Assembly (NCBI RefSeq): GCF_001435845.1
Contig: NZ_CM003596.1
Location: 1,240,001-1,304,000, forward strand
DNA: 64,000 bases
Source of the DNA: Psychrobacter sp. P11G3
GTDB taxonomy: Bacteria; Pseudomonadota; Gammaproteobacteria; Pseudomonadales; Moraxellaceae
Direction of reading: 5' to 3'
In this document: positions 16,736 to 25,439 of the stretch, piece by piece
Numbering within the stretch: the stretch's first letter is position 1
Layout: each line of letters begins with the position of its first letter
Program-made: the position numbers and the translations under genes
Notes under the pieces: generated by a model
Seen by the model: only the letters and a program-made list of their open reading frames with translations
Databases searched by the model: none
Told to the model about the DNA's origin: nothing

Positions 16736-18754
16736 TTAGTTACTAATGGTATTACCATATTTAGTATTAAAACGAATGGCTTCACGACGAGTGGCGGTGG
16801 TAGTACCTAAAGAAAAAGTATTGGTGGTAACTGTACCGTTTTTACCAACAGATACTGAATTTGTTGCAAATGATGGAGTGCCACTATTTTCACCAATAGG
16901 TGTTGGATTGACTAGGGTAGAGGTAACCAACGAATTATTAGAGTCGTTTTTACTCTGTAGTATATCTTTGATAATAATATCTGCTAGGGAAACATTACCG
17001 CGATTTATAGCTTCAATTCTATAGGCGATACATTGTCCTGGGATAATATCAGATATTGGCTTTGTACTGTACGCACTGCTAGCACTACCGTCGTAATTAA
17101 CACCAATTGTGGTAAGGTTATTTAGACTACAGTCATGGACATACTGACTTTTGATTAATACCAATGCAGCATTTTCTTGAACAACGTCACCGAAATCATT
17201 GTTAGGGTAATTATATTTACTATTGGTAATATCTATTTGTCGTAAATTGCTCGTAGTGTCGACAGTATATTCATAGTTGCTAGGCTCATTCTGAGTAACG
17301 CAGAGTCTTGTATAGCTACCTACTTGTGCTGGCGTCAAGCTAAAACTATAGGTTCCATTATTACCAATATTTACCGTCTGAGCTGAAAACGTACCACTAT
17401 CGCTTACGCATTTATTCAAAGTGATAGTATGACCTGTAGTAAAGGGAATGCCAGATTCGGTTCCTGAATCATACTTACCGTTAAAGTAAAGGCTATTATT
17501 TAGATATTTGTCTGATACGTCGTCTTTATTTGGATTTACGATTTTACCGTTATCGTTAAATACTGTACCTGAGAATACATAATTAGGTCTACCGTTCGTG
17601 ATCGTACACGTCCAGTTATCTCCGTAAGTCAGATTGAGGTTTTTTGGGTCTAAACTGTTAACGGATGTACCATCTGATTTTCTACATGCATATAAGGCAG
17701 TATAGTCTGCTAAATTCGTCGATCCTGAGACTGCTTCTGTCAATGTATAGGTCTTGGTAGGATTAACTTTGAAAGTTCCTGTAGTACCTGTGCCAGTCGT
17801 GACAGTGTTATTCGATCCCGTTGTAGTAACAGAAGTAATGCCACTCGTAACTACCGAATTATCTGCATTGTCTTTAATCTGAACAGTAAATTGATCCGTA
17901 TTCGTTTTACGAGAAGTCGAAAGTGCTTTTGTATATGTTAGACGCGGCTGCGGTTGATAACAGTAATTATCAAATTTAATTTTAACAATTTGCGCGCTAG
18001 GGTCGTTATTAGCAACTCCATTATTAGTGTAATTCAGATCAGTATTGTTTCCATAAACCACCTCCACACCAATTACAGGTTTATCGAAAGATACTGAAAC
18101 TTTACAGTTCTCGTCTAAACCACTACATGCAATACTGCTTGCTGTAACTTTTTGACGATAGGGCGCAGAATCAGTTATTCCGCTACCTTTTGATTGCAGA
18201 ATAGGAGATATTTTTCCTGTACTGGTTATTCCAGTTATTGTCACTTGATCAAACCATCTAAAATATGCATTTCTTTGGGAGTCATAACCATAAAGATTAG
18301 TATCTATATCATAAATGCTTAAGCTGAGTTTATCTAAAGCTTGAGATTGGTTAGTAAATTTATTATTAAAAGTATAAGAGACAGTACGTGTTGTTTCCTT
18401 AGTAGCGTAGTCCTGAGTGAACTGAAATAATGGAACATTATCAGATTGGGATATTTGATAAATATTTGTTGATCCTGGACTTAAGGACCCATTAGTAACT
18501 AGTGAATTTGATGCAATCAAGTAGCTTTCAGTACCTGTACCGTCTATAGTTTGATTGATTCTAGGATTAGGTGTCACTGAAATAGGAGCTAATCTTTCAT
18601 AGTCAGCAGCAGAAAAGTTATCAGCTATAAAGCCAGCATCACAAGCTAGTGCTGCAAAAGCTAAATAATTAGGTAACAGTATTAACAAGGATGGTAGAGC
18701 TATCCAACGCGTTCCTCTTGACTTTAGAGTCGATGGTATAATAGACGGGTTCAT
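16736..18754 (-). CDS. Exported surface protein with SdrD-B-like and DUF11-type C-terminal modules
   Basis: The 672-residue protein has a signal peptide (basic TLKSRGTRWIALPSLLILL, cleavage near FA-ALA). A large N-terminal beta domain (about 40-290) has paired Cys. A repeat region follows (YTKALSTSRKTNTDQFTVQI; TITNGRPNYVFSGTVFNDNG), including an SdrD-B-like Ig fold. The C-terminal module has LIKSQ, then DC, then PGQCIAYRIEAINRGN, closely matching the end of the 681-residue neighbour. The ATG at 18754 has a GGAG ribosome binding site 6 bases upstream; the longer frame to 18832 adds a second hydrophobic stretch and is rejected. It ends at its own terminator. It probably sits on the cell surface with the products downstream. 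Confidence 0.82.
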   Translation of the reverse strand: MNPSIIPSTLKSRGTRWIALPSLLILLPNYLAFAALACDAGFIADNFSAADYERLAPISVTPNPRINQTIDGTGTESYLIASNSLVTNGSLSPGSTNIYQISQSDNVPLFQFTQDYATKETTRTVSYTFNNKFTNQSQALDKLSLSIYDIDTNLYGYDSQRNAYFRWFDQVTITGITSTGKISPILQSKGSGITDSAPYRQKVTASSIACSGLDENCKVSVSFDKPVIGVEVVYGNNTDLNYTNNGVANNDPSAQIVKIKFDNYCYQPQPRLTYTKALSTSRKTNTDQFTVQIKDNADNSVVTSGITSVTTTGSNNTVTTGTGTTGTFKVNPTKTYTLTEAVSGSTNLADYTALYACRKSDGTSVNSLDPKNLNLTYGDNWTCTITNGRPNYVFSGTVFNDNGKIVNPNKDDVSDKYLNNSLYFNGKYDSGTESGIPFTTGHTITLNKCVSDSGTFSAQTVNIGNNGTYSFSLTPAQVGSYTRLCVTQNEPSNYEYTVDTTSNLRQIDITNSKYNYPNNDFGDVVQENAALVLIKSQYVHDCSLNNLTTIGVNYDGSASSAYSTKPISDIIPGQCIAYRIEAINRGNVSLADIIIKDILQSKNDSNNSLVTSTLVNPTPIGENSGTPSFATNSVSVGKNGTVTTNTFSLGTTTATRREAIRFNTKYGNTISN

Positions 18755-19336
18755 AATAGCTCCGAGAACAAGGATAGAATATACGTATAATCTTATAATA
18801 AGAATAATACTTAAATCACAATTAATATACACAAATGAGACGAATGTCTATTTATGGGGTATGAGTAACAAGAAGTGTATTTTCGATTGGTGTTTTTATT
18901 AATTAGAAAAGCAGATATCTACTACTACGGAAAGTAAATTTCGTCTACCTATTACTAAAATCTTGGTATCAATGGAATAATGGTTAATAATATTTACCTA
19001 ACAACTAATCATTATTTATTTAAAAAATACTTGTTATTCCATCATTTCTCTACAGCCATAAACAACTAGTGCGTAAACGCTTATAATGGAATGTCATAGT
19101 AATTAATGATTGAATAGATAGTCATAGCATTATAACGACTTAGCGGATGTGTTGATTTAACGCATCCGTTGATAAAAGTAATACTATTTTTATAATCGAG
19201 CAGTATATCATCGCACAAAACAATGGAATGCTTGGACGTAGCAAGGATGTCATAAGTAAACCAATCTCTCATCATGCATTTTTCAATGAAGCCCTGCCAC
19301 TAGGTAGGTATGACTGATATAAAAGGATTAACAAGA
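18755..19336. other. Divergent promoter region between the surface cluster and aceE, with hairpin
   Basis: No convincing gene is present; a 64-codon frame at 19081-19275 (minus) has no ribosome binding site or family features. CGGATGTGTT pairs with AACGCATCCG (19142-19170, one G-U pair, GATTT loop), about 170 bases before aceE, and could sit in its leader. The heptamer ATGGAAT recurs at about 18972, 19086 and 19223, with one inverted copy near 19036, which may mark regulator sites. Promoters for both sides must lie here. Confidence 0.5.
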
Positions 19337-22147
19337 ATGAATTATTATAAGGATGCTGATAGCACCGAAACTCAGGAATGGCTAGCAGCCTTTGAGTCTG
19401 TGGTTAAACACGCAGACAAGGACCGTGCTCAGTTTCTCCTAAAAGCCTTATACAATATGGCAGTTCAAGAAGGTCTCCCGTTCAACAGATTAGACACCGC
19501 TTACGTCAATAGTATCGCTGTTGAAGATGAGCCAATGTACCCAGGCGATCTGGGCATGGAGCGTAAGATACGTGCGCTAATTCGCTACAACGCACTTGCC
19601 ATGGTTATGCGTGCCAATAAAAACGACGATGATTTGGGTGGTCACTTAGCGACATTCGCCTCTAGTGCGACACTTTATGAAACAGGTTTTAACCATTTCT
19701 TCCGTGCCGCTAGCGATCACTTCGGTGGTGACATGATCTATTATCAAGGTCACTCAGCACCAGGTATCTATGCCCGTTCTTATTTAGAAGGTCGTTTGAC
19801 CGAAGATCAACTTGACAACTTCCGTCGAGAAGTGGGTGGTAAAGGTCTATCAAGCTATCCGCATCCATATCTCATGCCTGATTACTGGCAGTTCCCAACG
19901 GTATCGATGGGTTTGGGTCCGATTATGTCTATCTATCATGCCCATGTACATCGCTATATGGAAAACCGTGGATTGCTAGAAAAAGAAGGCCGTAAGATTT
20001 GGACGTTCTTAGGTGATGGCGAGACGGATGAGCCAGAAAGCTTAGGCGCAATTTCTCTTGCCGGTCGTGAGAAGTTGGACAACCTAATATGGGTAGTTAA
20101 CTGTAACTTGCAGCGTCTTGATGGTCCAGTCCGTGGTAACGGCAAAATCATTCAAGAATTAGAGTCAGTATTCCGCGGTGCAGGCTGGCGAGTTATCAAA
20201 GTCATCTGGGGTGGCAACTGGGATTCATTACTTGGTAAAGACCATACGGGTGTACTTAAACAACGTATGGAAGAAGTGGTGGATGGTGAGTATCAGTTAT
20301 ATGAAGCGCGTACGCCTGAATTTACTCGCAAAGAGTTCTTTGGTAAATATCCAGAGCTAGAAGAAATGGCAGATGCGTTGACTGATGAAGAGATTTCACG
20401 TCTGAACCGTGGTGGTCATGATCCAGTTAAAGTTTATGCAGCCTTTAGTGAAGCGATGAAAACCAAAGGTCAACCGACGGTCATCTTGGTTAAAACCGTT
20501 AAAGGCTACGGTTTGTCTGCTCAAACCCAAGCGGTCAACAAATCGCATCAGGTCAAAAAGCTTGATCAAGAAGCATTGATGTATTTCCGTGATCGTTTTG
20601 ATTTGCCATTTACTGATGAGCAGCTAGAGACTCTACCATTCTACCGCCCTGAAGAAGGCTCAGCGGAGATGAAGTATCTTAAAGGTCGTCGTGAGTCGTT
20701 AGGTGGTCATCTACCAAACCGCCGTAGTGGTCACATCCCACTGAATATCCCTGAATTATCAATGTTTGATCGGGTATTAAAAGGCAGCAATGGTAAAGAG
20801 CAGTCTACGACAATGGTATTTGTACGCTTACTATCTGCGATGCTTAAAAACAAAGACATTCAAGATCGCGTTGTACCAATTGTACCTGACGAAGCGCGTA
20901 CTTTCGGTCTAGAAGGTATGTTCCGTCAGTTGGGCATTTACTCAGCTGTTGGCCAAAAATATACGCCAGAAGACAGTGAAGCATTGATGGGCTATAAAGA
21001 AGCCATCGATGGTCACATGTTAGAAGAAGGTATCAACGAAGCAGGCGCAATGAGTACTTGGATTGCATTGGCAACCAGTTATTCTGTCAACGCGCTACCG
21101 ATGATTCCGATGTATATTTACTACTCAATGTTCGGCTTCCAACGTGTGGGTGATTTGGCTTGGGCGGCAGGTGATTGTCAAGCACAAGGCTTCTTGTTAG
21201 GCGCAACCGCTGGTCGTACAACGCTTAATGGCGAAGGCTTACAGCATCAAGATGGTCATTCACAGATTCTATTCAATGTCGTGCCAAACTGTGTCAGCTA
21301 TGATCCTTGCTTTGGTTATGAGCTAGCTGTGGTTATGCATGATGGTCTACGCCGTATGTATGGTGAAGGCGAGCGCGTTTACTATTACTTGACGTTGATG
21401 AATGAAAACTACGAGCAACCTGCTATGCCAGAAGGAAGCGAGGAAGGTATCAAACGTGGTATGTACTTGTTAGAGGACAATGGCTCAACACAAGTACAGC
21501 TATTAGGTTCTGGTGTTATCTTACGCGAAGTACAAAAAGCATCACAGATACTAAAAGACGAGTTTAATATTACTTCTAACGTCTGGAGCGTAACCAGCTT
21601 TAATGAGCTGACTCGTGATGGTATGGTTTGTGACGATTACAACCGTCTACATCCAATGGATGAAGAGAAAGTGCCTTGGGTTACCGAGCAGTTAGCACCA
21701 CACGAAGGTATCGTGGTTGCAGCGACAGATTATATGCGTAACTACTCAGAGCAGATTCGTGCTTGGTTACCAGACAATCGTCCTTACACGACTCTGGGTA
21801 CCGATGGTTATGGCCGTTCTGATACGCGCGAAAACCTACGTAGTTTCTTCAACGTCGATGCGGCGCATATCGTTGTGGCAACGCTTAAACGCCTAGCCGA
21901 TGAAGGCGAAGTTGAGATGCGTTTGGTTAAAGACGCGATTTCAAGCTTAGGTATCGATGTGGATCATCCACCTGCGTGGCAACAGCAGTCTTACTATGAC
22001 CAGTCTCCAGATGCACCAGCACCAGGTAATGTAAATCCAAATCCTGTACCTGAGTTTATCGCTGAAGACGATGATGAAATCAGTAATGAAGGTCGTGCTG
22101 AAGATCAAGCAGATGCAAATGTACTTGATGATAAAGATGTCAAATAA
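19337..22147 (+). CDS. aceE: Pyruvate dehydrogenase E1 component, homodimeric type
   Basis: AceE is the thiamine-diphosphate-dependent decarboxylase of the pyruvate dehydrogenase complex; it transfers the acetyl group to the E2 lipoyl arms. The 936-residue product has the family's N-terminal ETQEWLAAFESV region. It shows the ThDP-binding GDGETDEPES followed by the NCNLQRLDGP motif, AQTQAVNKSHQVKK, and a C-terminal transketolase-like domain (GYGRSDTRENLR). The last about 40 residues are acidic and low in complexity. The longest frame opens at 19310, but the ATG at 19337 has AAGGA upstream and matches the family's N-terminus. aceF follows 28 bases later in the same operon; no lpd (E3) gene or pdhR regulator is nearby. 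Confidence 0.96.
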   Translation: MNYYKDADSTETQEWLAAFESVVKHADKDRAQFLLKALYNMAVQEGLPFNRLDTAYVNSIAVEDEPMYPGDLGMERKIRALIRYNALAMVMRANKNDDDLGGHLATFASSATLYETGFNHFFRAASDHFGGDMIYYQGHSAPGIYARSYLEGRLTEDQLDNFRREVGGKGLSSYPHPYLMPDYWQFPTVSMGLGPIMSIYHAHVHRYMENRGLLEKEGRKIWTFLGDGETDEPESLGAISLAGREKLDNLIWVVNCNLQRLDGPVRGNGKIIQELESVFRGAGWRVIKVIWGGNWDSLLGKDHTGVLKQRMEEVVDGEYQLYEARTPEFTRKEFFGKYPELEEMADALTDEEISRLNRGGHDPVKVYAAFSEAMKTKGQPTVILVKTVKGYGLSAQTQAVNKSHQVKKLDQEALMYFRDRFDLPFTDEQLETLPFYRPEEGSAEMKYLKGRRESLGGHLPNRRSGHIPLNIPELSMFDRVLKGSNGKEQSTTMVFVRLLSAMLKNKDIQDRVVPIVPDEARTFGLEGMFRQLGIYSAVGQKYTPEDSEALMGYKEAIDGHMLEEGINEAGAMSTWIALATSYSVNALPMIPMYIYYSMFGFQRVGDLAWAAGDCQAQGFLLGATAGRTTLNGEGLQHQDGHSQILFNVVPNCVSYDPCFGYELAVVMHDGLRRMYGEGERVYYYLTLMNENYEQPAMPEGSEEGIKRGMYLLEDNGSTQVQLLGSGVILREVQKASQILKDEFNITSNVWSVTSFNELTRDGMVCDDYNRLHPMDEEKVPWVTEQLAPHEGIVVAATDYMRNYSEQIRAWLPDNRPYTTLGTDGYGRSDTRENLRSFFNVDAAHIVVATLKRLADEGEVEMRLVKDAISSLGIDVDHPPAWQQQSYYDQSPDAPAPGNVNPNPVPEFIAEDDDEISNEGRAEDQADANVLDDKDVK

Positions 22148-22175
22148 TAATAACCATAAGACGAGGAAATAAATC

Positions 22176-23903
22176 ATGGACATTGAAGCCCCCGATTTAG
22201 GTGTGGATAGCGCCGAAGTCAGCGAGATTATGGTAGAAGTTGGTGATGTCATCGCAAAAGACGACAACATCGTATTATTAGAATCTGACAAAGCATCGGT
22301 TGAAGTACCAAGCTCTGCTGCTGGTAAAGTGACTAAGATTAGTGTTGCTATCGGTGATCAAGTTAGTGAAGGTATGGTACTAATTGAGCTTGAAAGCGCA
22401 GATGATAGCGCAGAAAGCAATGATGACAATGCTGCTGCTGAAGAGCAAGAGTCAAACAGCACAGACGATACTGATGCCGAGCCAGAATCAAAACCTGAGC
22501 CTGCTACAACTGAGTCAAAGCAATCAGAGTCTGCTGCCAAGCCAGCCGCTAATGCTGGTAAAGCAACTACTCATGCATTACCTGATTTAGGTGTTGATGA
22601 AGCACAGGTTTCTGAAATTATGGTGAGCGTTGGTGATACTGTTAGCGCTGAGCAGTCGATTTTGTTAATCGAATCAGACAAAGCTTCGGTTGAAGTGCCA
22701 GCGCCAGTTGCTGGTAAGATTGAAAAAATCTTGGTCGAAGCAGGTGATATGGTTGCTAATGGTCAGGACTTCATCGTCATCATGGCAAGTAGTACAGATG
22801 ATGCTAGTGATAGTGAATCTGAAGCTCCTAAGCCACAAGAGTCAGAACCCGCCAAAGCAGAAGATAAACCAGCTGCTAAAACCTCTGGTGAGCCAAAACA
22901 AGCTGCCAAACCAACCAATACTGATACAGCTGCTAGCAAAACAGAGGGTAAGTTAACTGAAGCACAGGTCAATGAAAAATTGGTTGATGTGTATGCAGGT
23001 CCTGCCGTTCGCAAACTAGCCCGTCAGTTAGGTGTTGATATCACACAAGTGAATGGTTCAGCTCTAAACGATCGTATTCTAAAAGAAGACTTGTTTGCAC
23101 ATGTTAAAAACAGTCTAACCAAGCAGAAAGCGGCACCTGTGAGCGGCAATCCTGTTAGCTCAGGTCTACCGAAACTGCCTGACATGAGTAACGCTGAGAT
23201 CTGGGGTGAGACAGAAACACAAGACCTCAGCCGCTTACAGAAAGTCTCAATACCACAGCTCAACTACAATACTTTGCTACCGCAAGTAACGCAGTTTGAT
23301 CTGTCTGATATCACTGAGACTGAAAAACTACGTGGTGAGTTAAAAGGTAGCATGAAAGCAGAAGGTGTTGGCTTTACTATCTTGGCATTCGTGGTTAAAG
23401 CTACTGCTTACGCGTTGACCCAGCACCCACGATTCAACAGTCATTTGAGCGATGACAATACTCAAGTTATATTGCGCAAAAGTGTTAATATGGGTATCGC
23501 AGTGGCAACTGATGATGGTCTTATTGTACCGGTTATCAAAAACGTACAAGATAAAGGTCTGAAGCAAATTGCGATTGAAATTGGCGAGCTTGCTGTAAAA
23601 GCTCGTGATAAAAAGCTCAGTACCAAAGATTTGCAAGGGGCGAGCTTTACCATATCGAGCCAAGGTAACTTGGGTGGTACGGCATTTACGCCATTAGTTA
23701 ACTGGCCACAAGTTGGTATTTTAGGTGTCTCTGAAGCAAGTATGCAGCCACGTTGGGATGCTAAAAAACAAAGCTTTGAGCCACGTTTGATGCTGCCACT
23801 GTCTTTGTCTTATGACCACCGTGTGATCAATGGCGCAGATGCTGCTGTATTTACTCGTTATATCGCAACGTTACTAGCAGACCCACGTCGTATTTTGATC
23901 TAA
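22176..23903 (+). CDS. aceF: Dihydrolipoyllysine acetyltransferase (pyruvate dehydrogenase E2)
   Basis: E2 forms the complex core and moves acetyl groups from E1 to CoA. The 575-residue protein has two lipoyl domains with the ESDKASVEVP motif (lipoyl Lys 39 and 169), joined by Ala/Pro/Glu/Lys-rich linkers. Next come a peripheral-subunit-binding domain (about 272-310, VYAGPAVRKLARQLGVDITQ) and the catalytic domain ending SLSYDHRVINGADAAVF. The active-site signature HxxxDG reads HRVING, with Asn 552 in place of Asp. This variant is known in Azotobacter and Pseudomonas-type E2p and is not a defect. It is 28 bases downstream of aceE, ribosome binding site ACGAGGAAA, and ends in a strong terminator. 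Confidence 0.96.
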   Translation: MDIEAPDLGVDSAEVSEIMVEVGDVIAKDDNIVLLESDKASVEVPSSAAGKVTKISVAIGDQVSEGMVLIELESADDSAESNDDNAAAEEQESNSTDDTDAEPESKPEPATTESKQSESAAKPAANAGKATTHALPDLGVDEAQVSEIMVSVGDTVSAEQSILLIESDKASVEVPAPVAGKIEKILVEAGDMVANGQDFIVIMASSTDDASDSESEAPKPQESEPAKAEDKPAAKTSGEPKQAAKPTNTDTAASKTEGKLTEAQVNEKLVDVYAGPAVRKLARQLGVDITQVNGSALNDRILKEDLFAHVKNSLTKQKAAPVSGNPVSSGLPKLPDMSNAEIWGETETQDLSRLQKVSIPQLNYNTLLPQVTQFDLSDITETEKLRGELKGSMKAEGVGFTILAFVVKATAYALTQHPRFNSHLSDDNTQVILRKSVNMGIAVATDDGLIVPVIKNVQDKGLKQIAIEIGELAVKARDKKLSTKDLQGASFTISSQGNLGGTAFTPLVNWPQVGILGVSEASMQPRWDAKKQSFEPRLMLPLSLSYDHRVINGADAAVFTRYIATLLADPRRILI

Positions 23904-23917
23904 AGCTAGCTAGCAAT

Positions 23918-23949
23918 AAAAAAAGACTGCCCACGGGTGGTCTTTTTTT
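23918..23949 (+). terminator. Intrinsic terminator of aceEF
   Basis: AAAAGACTGCCC-ACG-GGTGGTCTTTT stem with G-U pairs, flanked by A and T runs. It resembles the terminator after fabG (46883-46909) in its GCCC/GGGTGG core. Confidence 0.85.
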
Positions 23950-24047
23950 ATGGAGATTATTTGTTCTTACAGGTTATTAGCTATTTTTATAAATAATTGC
24001 CTAGTAGCTAGTGTAGACAGATAGTAGTAACCATAGTTAATAGGCAC

Positions 24048-24074
24048 AAAAAAGCCAGCTATCAAGCTGGCTCT
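24048..24074 (-). terminator. Intrinsic terminator of the ompW-like gene
   Basis: On the minus strand AGCCAGCT-TGAT-AGCTGGCT is followed by a run of T, 26 bases after the ompW stop codon. Confidence 0.85.
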
Positions 24075-24099
24075 TATTACGCATGGTATCTTTACTAAT

Positions 24100-24729
24100 T
24101 TAGAACTGTTTAACGAATGCTACGCCATATACCCAAGGGCTGATATCAACTTCACCAATATCAGTACCGTTTAGGCTTGCATCTGTTTTGATGTCCATAT
24201 AACGGGCATCGATACGGAAAGCTTCGGTAGGAGCAAAAGGAATATCAAGACCAACATGGCCAGCTACACCAACGCTATCATCAAGCTCTAAATCATTACC
24301 GTTACCAAGGTAGATTCTTTCTTTGAAAAATGTTGTGTAGTTTACACCAACACCAACAAAAGGCTTCACATTCATAGGCAGATCATAGCCATCGAAGTGA
24401 TACTGTACAGATAGAGTAGGTGGTAGGTGCTGAGTTTCTGCATCAATAGTAGTATCACCATTTTTTAGAGTGATGTCATGATGGAATGGAATAGCGGCTA
24501 GCAGTTCAACACCAACGTTGTTAGCGATGAAGTACTCACCACTGATAGTTGGACGTACATCGCCATCAACATCAACAGATAAACCGTTATCTAGAGTACC
24601 GTTGTCGCTTTTAGGATCAACATAATGTGCGCCAGCAGCAACAGACCAAGTACCAGCAGGGACTGCAAAAGCAGTTGTCATTGTAAGTGCAGCAGCAGTT
24701 GCTAAAACTAGGGATTGTAGTTTCATCAT
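24100..24729 (-). CDS. ompW: OmpW family outer membrane protein
   Basis: The 209-residue product has a signal peptide (MMKLQSLVLATAAALTMTTAFA, then V). An OmpW-type eight-stranded barrel follows: GTWSVAAGAHYVDPKSDNGT near the start, GVELLAAIPFHHDI, VQYHFD, VKPFVGVGVNYTTFF, and a last strand ending in aromatic Phe (VYGVAFVKQF), the usual assembly signal. OmpW proteins form narrow barrels proposed to take small hydrophobic molecules across the outer membrane, and are often regulated by stress, oxygen or iron. AAGGA precedes the ATG. The gene is divergent from the zinc-ribbon/K+ channel genes and has its own terminator. Confidence 0.92.
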   Translation of the reverse strand: MMKLQSLVLATAAALTMTTAFAVPAGTWSVAAGAHYVDPKSDNGTLDNGLSVDVDGDVRPTISGEYFIANNVGVELLAAIPFHHDITLKNGDTTIDAETQHLPPTLSVQYHFDGYDLPMNVKPFVGVGVNYTTFFKERIYLGNGNDLELDDSVGVAGHVGLDIPFAPTEAFRIDARYMDIKTDASLNGTDIGEVDISPWVYGVAFVKQF

Positions 24730-25035
24730 TTCATTCCTTAACGTAATAAAAAATTATCAGCAGTTTGCTAATGAGGGATGGCATTAGCTACTGATACATA
24801 ATGTCATGATTAAAGTCTAATCTGTAACATTTAATCTCTATTATAATACGAAAATCATTATTACTGGTAAGGTTTTGAATGCAAATTAGCAATATTTCTG
24901 CAATAAATTACATTTACGTGTAATTCAATTGTCTACAGTCTATAATTAAACACAACAAAAGCTGCTTTTTAAGTAAGTGTCATTGACGTAAGTCGGTATC
25001 TCTTATTTATGATTCAACAAGAGGTGCAATATATT
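24730..25035. promoter_or_regulatory. Divergent promoter region with palindrome AATTACA-N6-TGTAATT
   Basis: This 306-base gap separates ompW (minus) from the zinc-ribbon gene (plus). A perfect inverted repeat with 7-base arms lies at 24906-24925 (AATTACA, six bases, TGTAATT). A TATAAT box follows at 24941-24946, so a bound dimer would sit over the -35 region of a plus-strand promoter. The regulator is unknown. No gene is seen. Confidence 0.45.
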
Positions 25036-25263
25036 ATGCTTGGCTATTGCAGTAACTCTCCTCTACGCTGTACGAATGCGCGTACGATGAAAATACTGAA
25101 TCAGGTAGACTCTTGTTGTCCTGAATGTCACTTGTTTTTGATACCTGCGCAAGATATTAGCCAGCAGCTTCGTGCTGACGAACAGTTCTTAAGGTTCTCT
25201 ATCCTACTAATTGTGTTTATACTGCTGGTATCGGTCTATATTTATTATCTGCATTTTGTATAG
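25036..25263 (+). CDS. Small zinc-ribbon-like single-pass membrane protein
   Basis: The 75-residue product starts MLGYCSNSPLRCTNARTM. The N-terminal half has cysteines in a C-x6-C and C-C-x2-C arrangement (YCSNSPLRC; SCCPEC) that suits a small zinc ribbon. The C-terminal half is one hydrophobic helix (LRFSILLIVFILLVSVYIYY). A zinc-ribbon domain tied to one membrane helix suggests a cytoplasmic sensing or binding domain. A longer frame begins at 25009, but the MLGYC start is preceded by GAGGTG at workable spacing. The downstream ion channel also ends in a CxxC knuckle. No function is assigned. Confidence 0.65.
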   Translation: MLGYCSNSPLRCTNARTMKILNQVDSCCPECHLFLIPAQDISQQLRADEQFLRFSILLIVFILLVSVYIYYLHFV

Positions 25264-25439
25264 CCGCTAGTCATGGCTGATAATGAACAGGTCAGTACCA
25301 AATGAAGCGTTTCTGATAAAAATCACGGATGATTGCTGCAAATATCTCCTATGTGCTGTGATGAAAGTTTGGTTTTTATTGTTTGACTGTTGTTTTATTC
25401 TACTAATATCAAATCGGTATTTCACCGCATAGGGCTGGC

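Noticed and set aside
19081..19275. 64-codon open frame on the minus strand upstream of aceE
   Set aside because: No ribosome binding site, no family features, biased composition unlike neighbours, and it lies in a divergent promoter region.
22358..23653. Several open frames opposite aceF
   Set aside because: They are mirror frames of the Ala/Ser/Lys-rich linkers; no ribosome binding sites and no independent coding signal.
23815..23842. Asn in place of Asp in the AceF catalytic motif as a sign of inactivation
   Set aside because: Azotobacter and Pseudomonas-type E2p use Asn at this place and are active.
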